Positions 1-8,308 are shown, counted from the stretch's first letter. The stretch is 64,000 nucleotides of DNA from Microbaculum marinisediminis (GCF_025397915.1 NZ_JALIDZ010000002.1:372001-436000); one strand, 5' to 3'. Numbers and translations: made by a program. Notes: generated from the letters alone by a model not told the origin.

Positions 1-91
1 GGTGCCTTGCCCTATCAGCGCCTTGCCCCGAAAGCGCCGCGCCTAGCAGGAAGACACCGGCCGGCAGACGCGCCGGGCGACCGCTCCCGTC

Positions 92-1369
92 TCAGCTCAC
101 GCCGAACTTCATCAGCTTGATGGCGTCGAAGTCCTGGACGCCGCCGCCGACGCGCTTGGTGGTGTAGAACAGCACGTAGGGCTTGGCGGAATAGGGATCG
201 CGCAGGATGCGCACGCCGAGCCGGTCGACCACCAGGTAGCCGCGGCGGAAGTCGCCGAAGGCGATGGCCCGCGTGTCGGAGCCGATGTCCGGCATGTCCT
301 CGGCTTCGGCTACGGGGAAGTTGAGCAGCGAGGCGGTGCCTCCGGCCTGGGCGGCGGGTTGCCAGATGTAGTTGCCGTCGGCGTCCTTGATCTTGCGGAT
401 CTCGCCCTGGGCGCGCCGGTTCATCACCCAGGTGGCGTTCTGCCGGTAGCCGGCCTTCAGCGCGTAGACCAGGTCGATCAGCACGTCGGAGGGATCGGAG
501 GCGGGGAAAGCGCCGTCGACGCCGGTGGCGACATAGCCGAGATTGCCCCAGCTCCAGGACGCCTCGGCCACGGCGGTATAATCGAGGAAACCCCTCGGCT
601 TGTTGCTGCCGTCGCCGGAGACGAAGGCCGCGCCCTCCTGCTCGGCGAAGGCGACCTGCACCTCGCCGGCGATCCACTCGTCGATGTTGACGGCGGAGTC
701 GTCCAACAGGGTCTGGGTCGCCGCCGGCATGGCGTAGAGCTCCATCGCCGGGAACGTGAGCTCGGCCAGCGTGGCGCTGTTGGTCTCGGGCCGCGCCGCG
801 GTCTCGCCGACCCAGCCGGTGGCCGGCCCGGTGATGGCGAAGGGCTTCTTGTAGACCGAGGCCGAGATCTCGCGCACCCCGGCGATGGCGCGGATCGGCG
901 AGGCCTGCGACAGCATCCGGCCGATCTCGCGCTCGGTCTCGTCGGGCACGAGATAGCCGCCGTCGGGATCGGACGACACCGACATGGCCTTGGCCTCGAG
1001 CGCGCGGAGTTGGCCCTCGGCGCCGTGGCGCACGTAGCCCTCGAAGGCCGCCGTGTGCTGCAGCGCCGACAGCGAGGTCTCCGGCCGCTCGCCCGACAGC
1101 GGCGGGCGGCGCGACTTCAGCACCAGCCCGTCGACCAGCCGCTTGTGCTCGTCGAGCGCGCGGTTGATGCGCTCCATCTTCTCCGTCGTCACCACGTCGG
1201 CGGAGACGCGGCTTTCGATCTGCGCCAGGCGCTCGTCGTTGGCCTCCTTGAAGGCCTCGAAGGCGGCCATGAATTCGTCGAAGGCCTCCACCACCTCCAG
1301 GCTGGTCGGCCCGGCGGCGATCTCTTCGCCTTCCTTGCGGGAGCGGGGACGCGCGAAATGTCGTGTCAT
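92..1369 (-). CDS. HK97-type major capsid protein of GTA-like cluster
   Basis: Structural protein expected to form the head shell; 425 aa, close to the size of the GTA gene-5 capsid. Residues about 20-90 are charged and helical (scaffold-like delta domain with a coiled-coil look). The HK97 core starts near residue 128 at MSVSSDPDGGYLVPDE, the usual hinge where prohead protease removes the N-terminal part. The ATG chosen has AGGA nine bases upstream; a longer open frame above it reads through the repeat element and is not believed. It is the last head gene visible; adaptor and tail genes would lie beyond the left edge. The 750-bp gap from the protease is filled by a repeat/GIY-YIG insertion, so it may need its own promoter or read-through. 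Family assignment is firm; GTA versus prophage is inferred from gene order. Confidence 0.9.
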   Translation of the reverse strand: MTRHFARPRSRKEGEEIAAGPTSLEVVEAFDEFMAAFEAFKEANDERLAQIESRVSADVVTTEKMERINRALDEHKRLVDGLVLKSRRPPLSGERPETSLSALQHTAAFEGYVRHGAEGQLRALEAKAMSVSSDPDGGYLVPDETEREIGRMLSQASPIRAIAGVREISASVYKKPFAITGPATGWVGETAARPETNSATLAELTFPAMELYAMPAATQTLLDDSAVNIDEWIAGEVQVAFAEQEGAAFVSGDGSNKPRGFLDYTAVAEASWSWGNLGYVATGVDGAFPASDPSDVLIDLVYALKAGYRQNATWVMNRRAQGEIRKIKDADGNYIWQPAAQAGGTASLLNFPVAEAEDMPDIGSDTRAIAFGDFRRGYLVVDRLGVRILRDPYSAKPYVLFYTTKRVGGGVQDFDAIKLMKFGVS

Positions 1370-1434
1370 GTGTCGGGGTTCCTGGTTCGAGGTTTGAGAA
1401 CTACGGGACGGCCGCCGCCAGTGGCGCGGCCATT

Positions 1435-1616
1435 TGGGCCCTGGATCAAGTCCAGGGCACGAGGCTTCGGTTTGCCGAGCGCGTGGGGCCAGACAACCGG
1501 CCCGGCAGAGAAGACGTCCTTGGCGGCTAGGCGTCCGCACCACGAAGAAACGCGTGCCCTGGACTAGATCCAGGGCCCATGCCGCCTTTGCTTCACCGGT
1601 GGACGGCTATTGGGTG
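1435..1616. repeat. 182-bp repeat, copy A, containing a 145-bp element with inverted ends
   Basis: Positions 1435-1579 form an element whose ends are near-perfect inverted copies of each other, about 27 bp. Each end is itself palindromic (GCCCTGGA TCAAG TCCAGGGC on the left, one base different on the right). A further 37 bp, to 1616, is also shared with copy B and includes the first codons of the GIY-YIG gene. Same length and order as copy B at 1909-2090, with scattered substitutions. Confidence 0.85.
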
Positions 1617-1889
1617 TACATCCTGGCGAGCCGGCGACGCGGCACGCTCTATATCGGCGTCACCGCCAACATCGCGCGGCGGATCTTCGAACACCGGAAC
1701 GGCCTCGCCGACGGGTTCACCCGCACGTACGACGTAAAGCGTCTCGTCCATGCCGAGGCCTTCGCCGATCTCGACGACGCCCGCCGCCGCGAGCACCAGC
1801 TGAAAGGCTGGCGCCGGCACTGGAAGATCTCGCTGATCGAGATGGCCAATCCCGACTGGGACGACCTGTTCGATCGCTTCAACCACTGA
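1599..1889 (+). CDS. GIY-YIG single-domain nuclease
   Basis: A 96-aa stand-alone GIY-YIG endonuclease-fold protein of the UvrC-N/YhbQ type. Signature residues appear in order: YWVYILAS, then GTLYIGVT (the GIY-YIG pair as VYI...YIG), the arginine of ARRIFEHR, and a C-terminal KGWRRHWKISLIE typical of the family. The GTG start was chosen because it is the first start codon after the upstream repeat element; no strong ribosome site is visible. It is on the opposite strand to the surrounding head genes and sits exactly between two 182-bp direct repeats, the first of which supplies its 5' end. This suggests a nuclease tied to a repeat family rather than a GTA function. Substrate and activity are unknown. 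Confidence 0.85.
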   Translation: MDGYWVYILASRRRGTLYIGVTANIARRIFEHRNGLADGFTRTYDVKRLVHAEAFADLDDARRREHQLKGWRRHWKISLIEMANPDWDDLFDRFNH

Positions 1890-1908
1890 GCCTCCCGCCA
1901 CCGCCTCA

Positions 1909-2090
1909 TGGGCCCTGGATCAAGTCCAGGGCACGCTGCTTTGGTTTGCCGAGCGCGTGGGGCCAGACAACCGACCCGGCAACGCAGTCGTCCTTGGTGG
2001 CGAGGCGTCTGCACCAAGAAAAACCGCGTGCCCTGGACTTGATCCAGGGCCCAGCCGGCCTTTGCGTCACGGAGGGACGGCTATTGGGTG
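1909..2090. repeat. 182-bp repeat, copy B
   Basis: Direct copy of the repeat at 1435-1616 with the same length. The 145-bp element is at 1909-2053 with palindromic ends, followed by 37 bp matching the start of the GIY-YIG gene (ending GGACGGCTATTGGGTG). After that the match stops, so this copy looks like the head of a second, truncated nuclease unit lying just before the stop of the prohead protease gene. Confidence 0.85.
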
Positions 2091-2118
2091 GACAGCCCCA
2101 AGCCGGACGGGCGGCGCG

Positions 2119-2769
2119 TCAGCGGCGGGCCATCCGCGCGGCGGCGCGGCGGATGGCGGCGGCGATGGCGCCTCCGTCATACGGTCCCGACGGCCCGGAC
2201 GCCCACGGCGATCGCTTGACCGCCTCGATGCGCGCCTCGGGCAGCATCGGGAAGGTGACGACGGAGACCTCCCACAGATCGATCTCGGACAGGCGGCGGA
2301 TGCCGGTCTTCGGATCGGTGCGGCCCTTCACCGTGCGAAAGCCGATGGACAGGCCGTCGAGCGCGCCGGCGCGCATCAGCGACAAGACCTCGCGGGCGCG
2401 CGCCACCTCGGGCATCAGCCGCCCGCGGGCATACAGCCCGACGCCGTCCTCGGCCAGCTCCTGCCAGACGCCGATCGGCTCGGCGGGATCGTGCTGGAAC
2501 AGCATCTTGACCCCGGCGACGCCGCGCGCGGCGAGGCTGCGCGAAAACGCGCCGGGCTCCACCAGGTCGCCGCCGAGATCGGCCTTGCCGAAGATCGAGG
2601 CGTAGCCGGAGAAGGTGCCGTCCGCCGCCACCGATTTCAGGTCGACCGGGGCGAACTTGCGCTCGCGTCCGATCGGGTCGTCGCCGTCGCGGCGGCTGTA
2701 CCGGTCGCAAGAGACCTTCCGGGCGGACGGGCCCCGGCGACGCGGTGCCCCGCTCCTGCTCCTTGTCAT
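2119..2769 (-). CDS. HK97 family prohead protease
   Basis: 216-aa head-maturation serine protease that trims the capsid scaffold domain before DNA packaging. Family landmarks: GTFSGYASIFGKADLGGD (residues 51-68), candidate catalytic His93 in FQHDP, Ser141 in LDGLSIGF, and LWEVSVVTFPMLPEA near 165-179. The first 25 residues are basic and poorly conserved, so the true start could be slightly downstream, but the ATG overlaps the stop of the preceding small gene as ATGA, which favours this start by translational coupling. Position equals gene 4 of the Rhodobacter-type GTA. Confidence 0.93.
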   Translation of the reverse strand: MTRSRSGAPRRRGPSARKVSCDRYSRRDGDDPIGRERKFAPVDLKSVAADGTFSGYASIFGKADLGGDLVEPGAFSRSLAARGVAGVKMLFQHDPAEPIGVWQELAEDGVGLYARGRLMPEVARAREVLSLMRAGALDGLSIGFRTVKGRTDPKTGIRRLSEIDLWEVSVVTFPMLPEARIEAVKRSPWASGPSGPYDGGAIAAAIRRAAARMARR

Positions 2770-2945
2770 GCGGATCTCCGTTTGTGCTTTCGGGTCGCGG
2801 CGACGAGACCGGCCAGGGTCTCGGCGAAATCGGCGAAGACGCGGGCGTGGTCGTCCCGGGTATGGCCCTGGCGCGGGTGATTGGCGGCGCGGCCGTCAAC
2901 GGCGGCACGGCCGTCGGCAGCGCGCCGGTCGGTTGTCTGAGGCAT
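2766..2945 (-). CDS. 59-aa small protein coupled to prohead protease
   Basis: A short basic hydrophilic protein, unrecognised. Its second half (DDHARVFADFAETLAGLVAATRK) is a predicted amphipathic helix. The stop overlaps the protease start as ATGA, and AGGA lies about 14 bases before its ATG. The overlap is the main reason to believe it is translated. It may be a minor head or assembly factor, or only a leader that sets protease translation. Confidence 0.5.
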   Translation of the reverse strand: MPQTTDRRAADGRAAVDGRAANHPRQGHTRDDHARVFADFAETLAGLVAATRKHKRRSA

Positions 2946-3392
2946 TGGCGGGTCCTGTCGGTAACGGGCGACGGGCGCGGACTGGCGCCGGCCCACTCCG
3001 GCGCCTGCCTGTTCCGGTTGTCTGCCGGCTTCCTCCGGGAAAGGGGCAGGCATCCCGCCGGCATCGCATCCGGCGATTATTTGCGCCATCAAGAATCGAA
3101 AAGCGGATGCTTTTTATTACCCTACGTAAAGAATAAGAAATAAACCGGCTATTAATAATAGAACAAAAAGCGATCAATCCACGCAGAATAGGAGAACGTG
3201 ACCAGTCTTTAATCAGTCTTTGCCCAATCATGCGGCGGCTTCGCCGGGCAGGACGGGCATCGCCAGACCGGCCATTCCGGCGGTGGGACGGGCCGTCAAC
3301 GAGCCGCTGCATACCCTGTGACGCCCCGGATCGACGCGCGAAAATGGGCCGGACGCCGATCCGCGACCGGGTGGGCCGGGCCTGCCCACTGC
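2946..3392. other. Gene-free gap with AT-rich patch inside the head cluster
   Basis: No convincing gene. About 3090-3235 is strikingly AT-rich against the GC-rich surroundings, with a direct repeat CAGTCTTT-AAT-CAGTCTTT near 3205. On the minus strand this lies upstream of the protease and capsid genes, so it is a candidate promoter region for that half of the cluster; no exact -35/-10 pair could be settled. Confidence 0.4.
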
Positions 3393-3593
3393 TCAGTCGC
3401 GGCCGCGGATCAGCCGGTCGACGTGGGCAAGCGCGGTCACGAATTCCTCGAAGCGGCGGTTGGACCGCGCCAGCTCCCTGAGCGCGTGCCAGGACAGGGC
3501 GCTCGCCGTCCCCGCCCAGAGGAACAGCGCCAGGTGGGCGAGGTCCCCGCGAGCGAGGACGGCGTCGAGCACCCGGTCCAGCACCTCGGTCAT
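3393..3593 (-). CDS. Small membrane protein, GTA gene-3.5 position
   Basis: 66 aa with one hydrophobic stretch (about residues 19-33, LAHLALFLWAGTASALS) and a charged C-terminal half. The ATG overlaps the portal stop (ATGA), so it is translationally coupled. A short ORF at this place between portal and protease is normal in GTA-type head clusters. The function is not known. Confidence 0.7.
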   Translation of the reverse strand: MTEVLDRVLDAVLARGDLAHLALFLWAGTASALSWHALRELARSNRRFEEFVTALAHVDRLIRGRD

Positions 3594-4783
3594 TCGCGCA
3601 CCCCGTAGCCTACCGCCAGCCGCTTCTCGTCGTCGGTGAGGAAATCGGCGGCGGTGAGCCGCGACCACAGCGCCGCGCGGTCGGCCGACAGGGCGTCGAT
3701 CGCGTCGACGTCGCCGGACAGCCGGAGCCCGTCGCCGAAGACGGGGGCGAGCCAGTGGGCCAGCGCCTGGGCGGTGCGGCCGACCAGCGGCAGCACGGTC
3801 TGGCGCCACAGCGCGCGGTTGGCCTCGGCGTAGTTCGCATAGGTGTTGTCGCCGGGAATGCCGAGCAGCATCGGCGGCACGCCGAAGGCCAGCGCGATGT
3901 CGCGGGCGGCCTCGCGGCGCGCCTCGATGAAGTCCATGTCGCGCGGCGAAATGCCCATCGCCTGCCAGGCGAGCCCGCCTTCCAGCAGGAGCGGCCGGCC
4001 GGCATTGGCGGCGCCCTGGTAGTGGTCCTCCAGCTCCGTCTTCAGCCGCTCGAACTGGTCGAGGCTGAGGCTGCCCTCGCCTTCGAAGACCAGCGCGCCG
4101 GAGGGCCGGGCGGCGTTGTCGAGCAGCGCCTTGTTCCAGGCGCCGTAGGCGTTGTGCAGGTCGAGCGCGGTGCCGGCGGCCTCCAGCGGGCCGAGGCCGT
4201 AATGGTCGTCGGCGGGATGGAACAGCGACAGGTGCAGGACCGGTGTCTGGTGCTGGGTCTGGTCGAAACGCACCGAGCGGCCGTTGACGGTGTACTCGTA
4301 GGCGTCCGGCCAGCCGTCCGGGCCGGGCACCACCTTCATCCGGTCGGGCCGCAGCGCGTGCAGCTCGCGGATCTCGCCGTCGACGCCGGCCGCCTCGACA
4401 TAGGCGTTGCCGGCGACCAGCAGGTAGCCGTAGACGGCCTCCATCAGCGCCTGGCCGGACTGGCGGGCGTTGGGGCGGGCGAGCAGATCGAGCAGCGGAT
4501 GGCGGTCGCGTTCGCCGTCGCCCTCGTGCAGGAGCCAGGCCACCGAGGCGGCGGACTCGGAGATCAGCCGCACGCAGCGATGGACCACCGGGTTCTTCTG
4601 GACGCCCTCGCGGGCGAGCGCGGCATAGTCGCGCGGCGTCCACACCGGCTGGCCCTGGGCGTGGAAGGCGATCAGCCGGCCGGTCGCCGAGGCCTTGGCC
4701 TCCATCGGCGTGGGCGGCGGTATGGCGGGCGACCGGGACCGGCCGCCGAACAGGCGGGCGAGAAAAGTGTCGAACGATAGCAC
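3590..4783 (-). CDS. Phage/GTA portal protein
   Basis: 397 aa, HK97-type portal forming the ring through which DNA enters the head. Recognisable segments: NPVVHRCVRLISESAASV near the N-terminus, LLVAGNAYVE, LHALRPDRMKV, and the C-terminal IALAFGVPPMLLGIPGDNTYANY motif. The GTG start has GAGG seven bases upstream; the open frame continues far upstream in a different-looking composition through a terminator hairpin and into the neighbouring porin gene, so the longer start is rejected. The length with this start matches the GTA portal (about 395 aa). The terminator upstream implies that transcription restarts between it and this gene. Confidence 0.93.
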   Translation of the reverse strand: MLSFDTFLARLFGGRSRSPAIPPPTPMEAKASATGRLIAFHAQGQPVWTPRDYAALAREGVQKNPVVHRCVRLISESAASVAWLLHEGDGERDRHPLLDLLARPNARQSGQALMEAVYGYLLVAGNAYVEAAGVDGEIRELHALRPDRMKVVPGPDGWPDAYEYTVNGRSVRFDQTQHQTPVLHLSLFHPADDHYGLGPLEAAGTALDLHNAYGAWNKALLDNAARPSGALVFEGEGSLSLDQFERLKTELEDHYQGAANAGRPLLLEGGLAWQAMGISPRDMDFIEARREAARDIALAFGVPPMLLGIPGDNTYANYAEANRALWRQTVLPLVGRTAQALAHWLAPVFGDGLRLSGDVDAIDALSADRAALWSRLTAADFLTDDEKRLAVGYGVRE

Positions 4784-4833
4784 GGGGAGCCTCGCGGATA
4801 GCGCGCCGGGCGCGGCGGAACCGCCGCGCGGGC

Positions 4834-4864
4834 AAAAAAAACGGGCCGGCGCGATGGCCGGCCC
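4834..4864 (-). terminator. Rho-independent terminator of the porin gene
   Basis: On the minus strand, stem GGGCCGGC-CATCGC-GCCGGCCC is followed by CG and then a run of eight T. It lies about 75 bp after the porin stop and about 50 bp before the portal start, so it separates the porin transcript from the portal and downstream head genes. Confidence 0.9.
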
Positions 4865-4938
4865 TCGGAGAAGGCTGTTGCCCAGATCTGTACAGGCCGG
4901 CGGAGGCTTGGCCCCGCGGCGGCCCCGCCGCCGGCGCT

Positions 4939-5733
4939 TCAGTAGGAGCTGAAGCGGTAGTTGACGCCGACGCGGACGATGCTGCCGGTGGTGTCGAAGC
5001 TCTGCGTCACCGCGAAGGGCGGATTGGGCGCCCGCGGCGGCGCGACGTAGTCGAGGTCGCCGAGATCGAAGTACAGGTATTCCGCCTTGACCGACCAGTT
5101 CGGGGCGAAGGCCCATTCGGCGCCGGCGCCCACGGTCCAGCCCGTCGCCGTCTCCGACGCCGAGGCGCCATACTGGAACGGCGGTGCGGGGGTGAACGAG
5201 GTGAACGTCCTGTAGCTTACGTCGGCGACGGCGAGGCCGCCGGTCGCGTAAAGCAGCATTTCCGGGGTCGCCAGGAAGCCGGCGCGGACGCGCACGGTGC
5301 CGAACCAGTCGATGTCACCGGACTGGTTCTGGAACCAGCCGGGCACGGCCGGCCCGCCGAACAGCGACAGCGGCGCGACGCGCTCGCTGCCGTCCATGCC
5401 GGACCAGGAAATGTCGGCCTCGACGCCGCCGACGAAGCCCCCGCTCTGCCAGTTGAAGCCCCCCTGCACGCCGCCCAGGAACCCGTCCAGGTCGGTCGAC
5501 GCGGAGAACGGATTGGCCCCGAACGCCGCAGGATTGGGCCGATAGGAGGTGGTGCCGTCGCCGCTGGCCCAGCCATAGCCGGCGTGGGCGCCGATATAGA
5601 AACCGGTCCAGTCGATGGTCGGCACCACGGGAATCACTTCCGGCGGCGGCGTGTAGATGTCGGCCGCCTGGGCCATGCCCGCCGTCACGACGAGACCGGC
5701 CGCGACAGCGGTAGTGCGGATCAACGCGTGCAT
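4939..5733 (-). CDS. Omp25/Omp31-type outer membrane beta-barrel protein
   Basis: 264 aa. A signal peptide ends AGMAQA-AD (cleavage after residue 23). The mature part begins with the proline-rich PPPEVIPVVPTIDWTGFYIGAHAGYGW block typical of rhizobial RopB/Omp25/Omp31 proteins (shown in parts: TIDWTGFYIGAHAGYGW). It has alternating beta strands, GGVEADISW, KAEYLYFDLG and a C-terminal aromatic (YRFSSY). AAGGGGG lies just before the ATG. It has its own terminator. It sits between large terminase and portal, where GTA clusters normally have no gene, on the same strand. It may be a chance insertion or may modify the surface of the particle-producing cell; the sequence does not decide. Confidence 0.9.
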   Translation of the reverse strand: MHALIRTTAVAAGLVVTAGMAQAADIYTPPPEVIPVVPTIDWTGFYIGAHAGYGWASGDGTTSYRPNPAAFGANPFSASTDLDGFLGGVQGGFNWQSGGFVGGVEADISWSGMDGSERVAPLSLFGGPAVPGWFQNQSGDIDWFGTVRVRAGFLATPEMLLYATGGLAVADVSYRTFTSFTPAPPFQYGASASETATGWTVGAGAEWAFAPNWSVKAEYLYFDLGDLDYVAPPRAPNPPFAVTQSFDTTGSIVRVGVNYRFSSY

Positions 5734-5894
5734 GGACGCCCCCTTCTCGCTTGTCCTTTGTCGCCTGTCGGGCAAGTCAGCACCCGTTGGCCGGGCACCG
5801 CAAGGGGGAATACAACGCCGCCTCATCAATTTTTCGACCTGTTGTCGCACGGCAACAACGCCGTACCCCGCCCTGCCCCGGCCGTTCCGCTACG

Positions 5895-7277
5895 TCACAG
5901 CGCCCGGATGCGCGGCTCGGCGCCGGGCGCCAGCGCAAGCTCGCTCAGCGCCCACACCAGCGCGTCGAGCCGGTCCGGGCTGCGGCCGTCCGACAGGCCG
6001 TCGAGGCCGAAATCGCACATCTCGTCCTCCAGCGCCGGCAGCGCGCCGACATGGGCGACGCGGCCCTGCTCGTAGAGCGCGGCGACCGGCTCGGCCCGCA
6101 GCCACTTGCCGCGGCGCGCATGCACCAGCCGCACCGGCACGGCGGCATCGACCTCGCGGATCACCGCGGCCACCATGTCGCCGCCCTGGTTCGCCTCGGC
6201 GACCAGGCGGTCGGCGGACAGCCGGTGATAGAGCCCCACGGCGCGCCGCGCCCAGGCCGTCGGCCGGGCACGCTCGAGCGTGGCGTCGGCGAGCACGAAC
6301 AGCCCGCCGCCATCGGCCAGCCCGGCGGCGACGATGCCGCAGGCCGCCCCCCGGCGCGCCGAGCGCGAACCGGCCGGCGGATCGACGGCGACGACGACGC
6401 GGATCAGGTCGGGCGCGGCAACCACGCGGCCCGCCTCGATCGCGGTGCGCTTGAACAGGGCGTCGGGCCGCTCGGTGATCAGCTCGGCGTCCAGCTCCTG
6501 GCGGCCGAGCCGGGTGCCGCCATAGCGCCCGGTCATGGTGTTCAGGAAGGCCGGGGCCAGGTTGCCGGCGTTTTCGCGCGTGCGCATCCGCGCCAGCACC
6601 GTTCCCGTGCCTGGCCCGGTATCCGCACTATCGACGCCCGCGTCCGCGATCAGGCGCTTCAGCAGCGGGATCGGCCGCGGCGTCGTGGTGACGAGCTGGC
6701 GCGGGTCGGCACCGAGGCGCAGGCCGAACTGCAGCATGTCCCAGGTCGCCTGGGCAAAGCGCCACTTGGCCAGCTCGTCCGACCAGGCGGCGGCGAATTG
6801 CGGCCCGCGCAGGGAATCCGGGTCTTCGGCCGAGAACACCTGCGCCACCGCGCCGTTGGCCCATTCCAGGCGTCGGCGCGACGGGCTCCAGGCCGGCCGC
6901 TCGTGCGGGCGATGCACCGTCAGGAGGCCGGAGACGCCCTCGACCATCACCTCGCGGCCGTCCTGCAAAGTCTCGGCCACCAGCGCAATCGGGCTCACCG
7001 GCGCGGATGCGACCGGCGCCACGCCCAGCGCCAGCGCGCGCACCCATTCGGCCCCGGCCCGCGTCTTGCCCGCGCCGCGGCCGCCGAGCAGAAGCCAGGT
7101 CGACCATGCCGCCTGCCCCGCCAGCAGGCCGGGCGGCAGCTGCGCGTCGCGCGCCCAGACCGGCCAGTCGGCGTTCAGCCGGGACAGCCAGGGCTCGGGC
7201 AGCGCCGACGTAAACTCAGTCGTCGTCCCCCCTGACAATGTTTTCAATGCGGCGCGCAATCTCGTTACGGAAGTCAT
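5895..7277 (-). CDS. Terminase large subunit (GTA/T4-like DNA packaging motor)
   Basis: 460 aa with an ATPase plus nuclease layout. Walker A GGRGAGKT at 65-72, Walker B region FAAAWSDELAKW with the Asp-Glu pair at 167-168, and the C-terminal RNase-H-like nuclease starting with VVVAVDPPAG (Asp299). It packages DNA by headful cutting in GTAs. The ATG used overlaps the preceding gene by 62 bp and has GGTGG eight bases upstream; a TTG about 15 codons later would shorten the overlap and is possible. Order and size fit gene 2 of GTA clusters. Confidence 0.93.
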   Translation of the reverse strand: MTSVTRLRAALKTLSGGTTTEFTSALPEPWLSRLNADWPVWARDAQLPPGLLAGQAAWSTWLLLGGRGAGKTRAGAEWVRALALGVAPVASAPVSPIALVAETLQDGREVMVEGVSGLLTVHRPHERPAWSPSRRRLEWANGAVAQVFSAEDPDSLRGPQFAAAWSDELAKWRFAQATWDMLQFGLRLGADPRQLVTTTPRPIPLLKRLIADAGVDSADTGPGTGTVLARMRTRENAGNLAPAFLNTMTGRYGGTRLGRQELDAELITERPDALFKRTAIEAGRVVAAPDLIRVVVAVDPPAGSRSARRGAACGIVAAGLADGGGLFVLADATLERARPTAWARRAVGLYHRLSADRLVAEANQGGDMVAAVIREVDAAVPVRLVHARRGKWLRAEPVAALYEQGRVAHVGALPALEDEMCDFGLDGLSDGRSPDRLDALVWALSELALAPGAEPRIRAL

Positions 7278-7785
7278 CGATATCCACCGGGCCCTCGTCG
7301 GCGGGCGCCGCCGTTGCGGCGGCTGCGGCCGCTGCGCCGCGCGCGTCGGCATTGTCCATGTCGATCAGCTTCTCGACCGTGCGCACGGCGGCCATCAGCG
7401 CCTGCGCATCGACGGTGGCACCGGGGGTGCCGTGGGCATCAGACGCACCGGACGCACCGGAGCCATTATCGCCGCCCTCCCCGCCCCCGCCTTTAGACGC
7501 CGCGCCGCCGGTGGCGGCCAGCGCCAGCACCTGGCGGGTGGCGGCCAGCCACAGCGTGTTGAGGACGGCGCGGCGGTTGCTCGGCTCGATCGCCGGGCCC
7601 GCCGCCTTCGGCCCCGGGCCGCGCTTCGCCCGCACCCAGCCGTTCTGGCGGGCATAGTCGAACACGGTCGCCCGGTTGACGCCGATCGTCCGGGCGATCT
7701 CGACGACGGTCATCTCGGGCTCGCCCTCGTAGAGCGCCCGCATCAGCGCGCGGTCGTCGCGGGTGACGGTGTGGCCGGTGGGCAT
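7216..7785 (-). CDS. Small-terminase-like DNA-binding protein (GTA gene-1 position)
   Basis: 189 aa. Residues about 25-55 form a helix-turn-helix (MTVVEIARTIGVNRATVFDYARQNGW), given here as VVEIARTIGVNRATVFDYA; this is usual in small terminase subunits or phage regulators. The middle (about 105-165) is Ala/Gly-rich and low complexity. The C-terminus is acidic (VRGDDD). A very strong ribosome site, GGAGGTG, lies three bases before the ATG. It is the first gene of the head cluster and probably recognises the DNA to be packaged; for GTAs this specificity is weak. The assignment rests on the HTH and on position. Confidence 0.75.
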   Translation of the reverse strand: MPTGHTVTRDDRALMRALYEGEPEMTVVEIARTIGVNRATVFDYARQNGWVRAKRGPGPKAAGPAIEPSNRRAVLNTLWLAATRQVLALAATGGAASKGGGGEGGDNGSGASGASDAHGTPGATVDAQALMAAVRTVEKLIDMDNADARGAAAAAAATAAPADEGPVDIDDFRNEIARRIENIVRGDDD

Positions 7786-8308
7786 GGGCACCTCCGTGTC
7801 GGGCCGCCGAAAGATTCGGGGGGCCCCTAGGGGCCCCGGGGGAACCGGGGGATACGCGGCCTCCCGCGACCGGTCGCCGGCCGGCAGTCCCCGGACCCGT
7901 TGTCTCCGGGCCTGTCGTGTCTGGGCCTGTCGTGTCTGGGTCAGTCGTGTCGGGATCAGCGATCCAAGACCGTCGATCTTGGATCGTGGGTCTGGGATCG
8001 ATGCCCGGGGATCGCCGGTCCGGCGCCCCGAAACCCGCGATGCCGCAACCGCCGGCCACCCTGCCGGGCGTCCCACCGGGACTGCCGGTGTCAGGCGCAA
8101 TTGTCGAGCATGGCGAAACCCTACAGGACCAGCGTCACGCTGTCAAGGAATTTTTTCCTATATATAAACTCTAACACCAATTCAGGCCCAAGCTCAGCAC
8201 GCGAGCTGTACCCCCCTTGATGACCATACTATACTTTTCCGCCCCCCATATTCGGCCATCTATATTGATTGCATTAGAGTAATATAGGGTTTCTGATGCC
8301 TGCGTTTT
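7786..8308. other. Intergenic leader of the head cluster
   Basis: No gene recognised. It holds the tandem repeats and inverted repeat described separately at 7908-7985. Beyond about 8140 the base composition drops abruptly to AT-rich (TTTTTTCCTATATATAAAC near 8152), marking the boundary of the acquired-looking region. A promoter for the small-terminase-like gene must lie here on the minus strand. Confidence 0.5.
7908..7985. repeat. Three 15-bp tandem repeats plus inverted repeat
   Basis: GGGCCTGTCGTGTCT occurs twice exactly (7908-7922, 7923-7937) and a third time degenerate (7938-7952). It is followed by an inverted repeat GATCCAAGA-(7 bp)-TCTTGGATC at 7961-7985. Lying 120-200 bp upstream of the first head gene, this is a plausible array of regulator-binding sites. 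No known GTA activator site is claimed. Confidence 0.7.

Noticed and set aside
1-91. Possible start of the next head gene at the left edge
   Set aside because: No start codon or family feature visible in 90 bp; the next gene probably lies outside the window.
15-677. Long plus-of-minus frames antisense to or shifted against the capsid gene
   Set aside because: Arg/Pro-rich, typical shadow frames of a GC-rich gene; the capsid frame has clear HK97 features.
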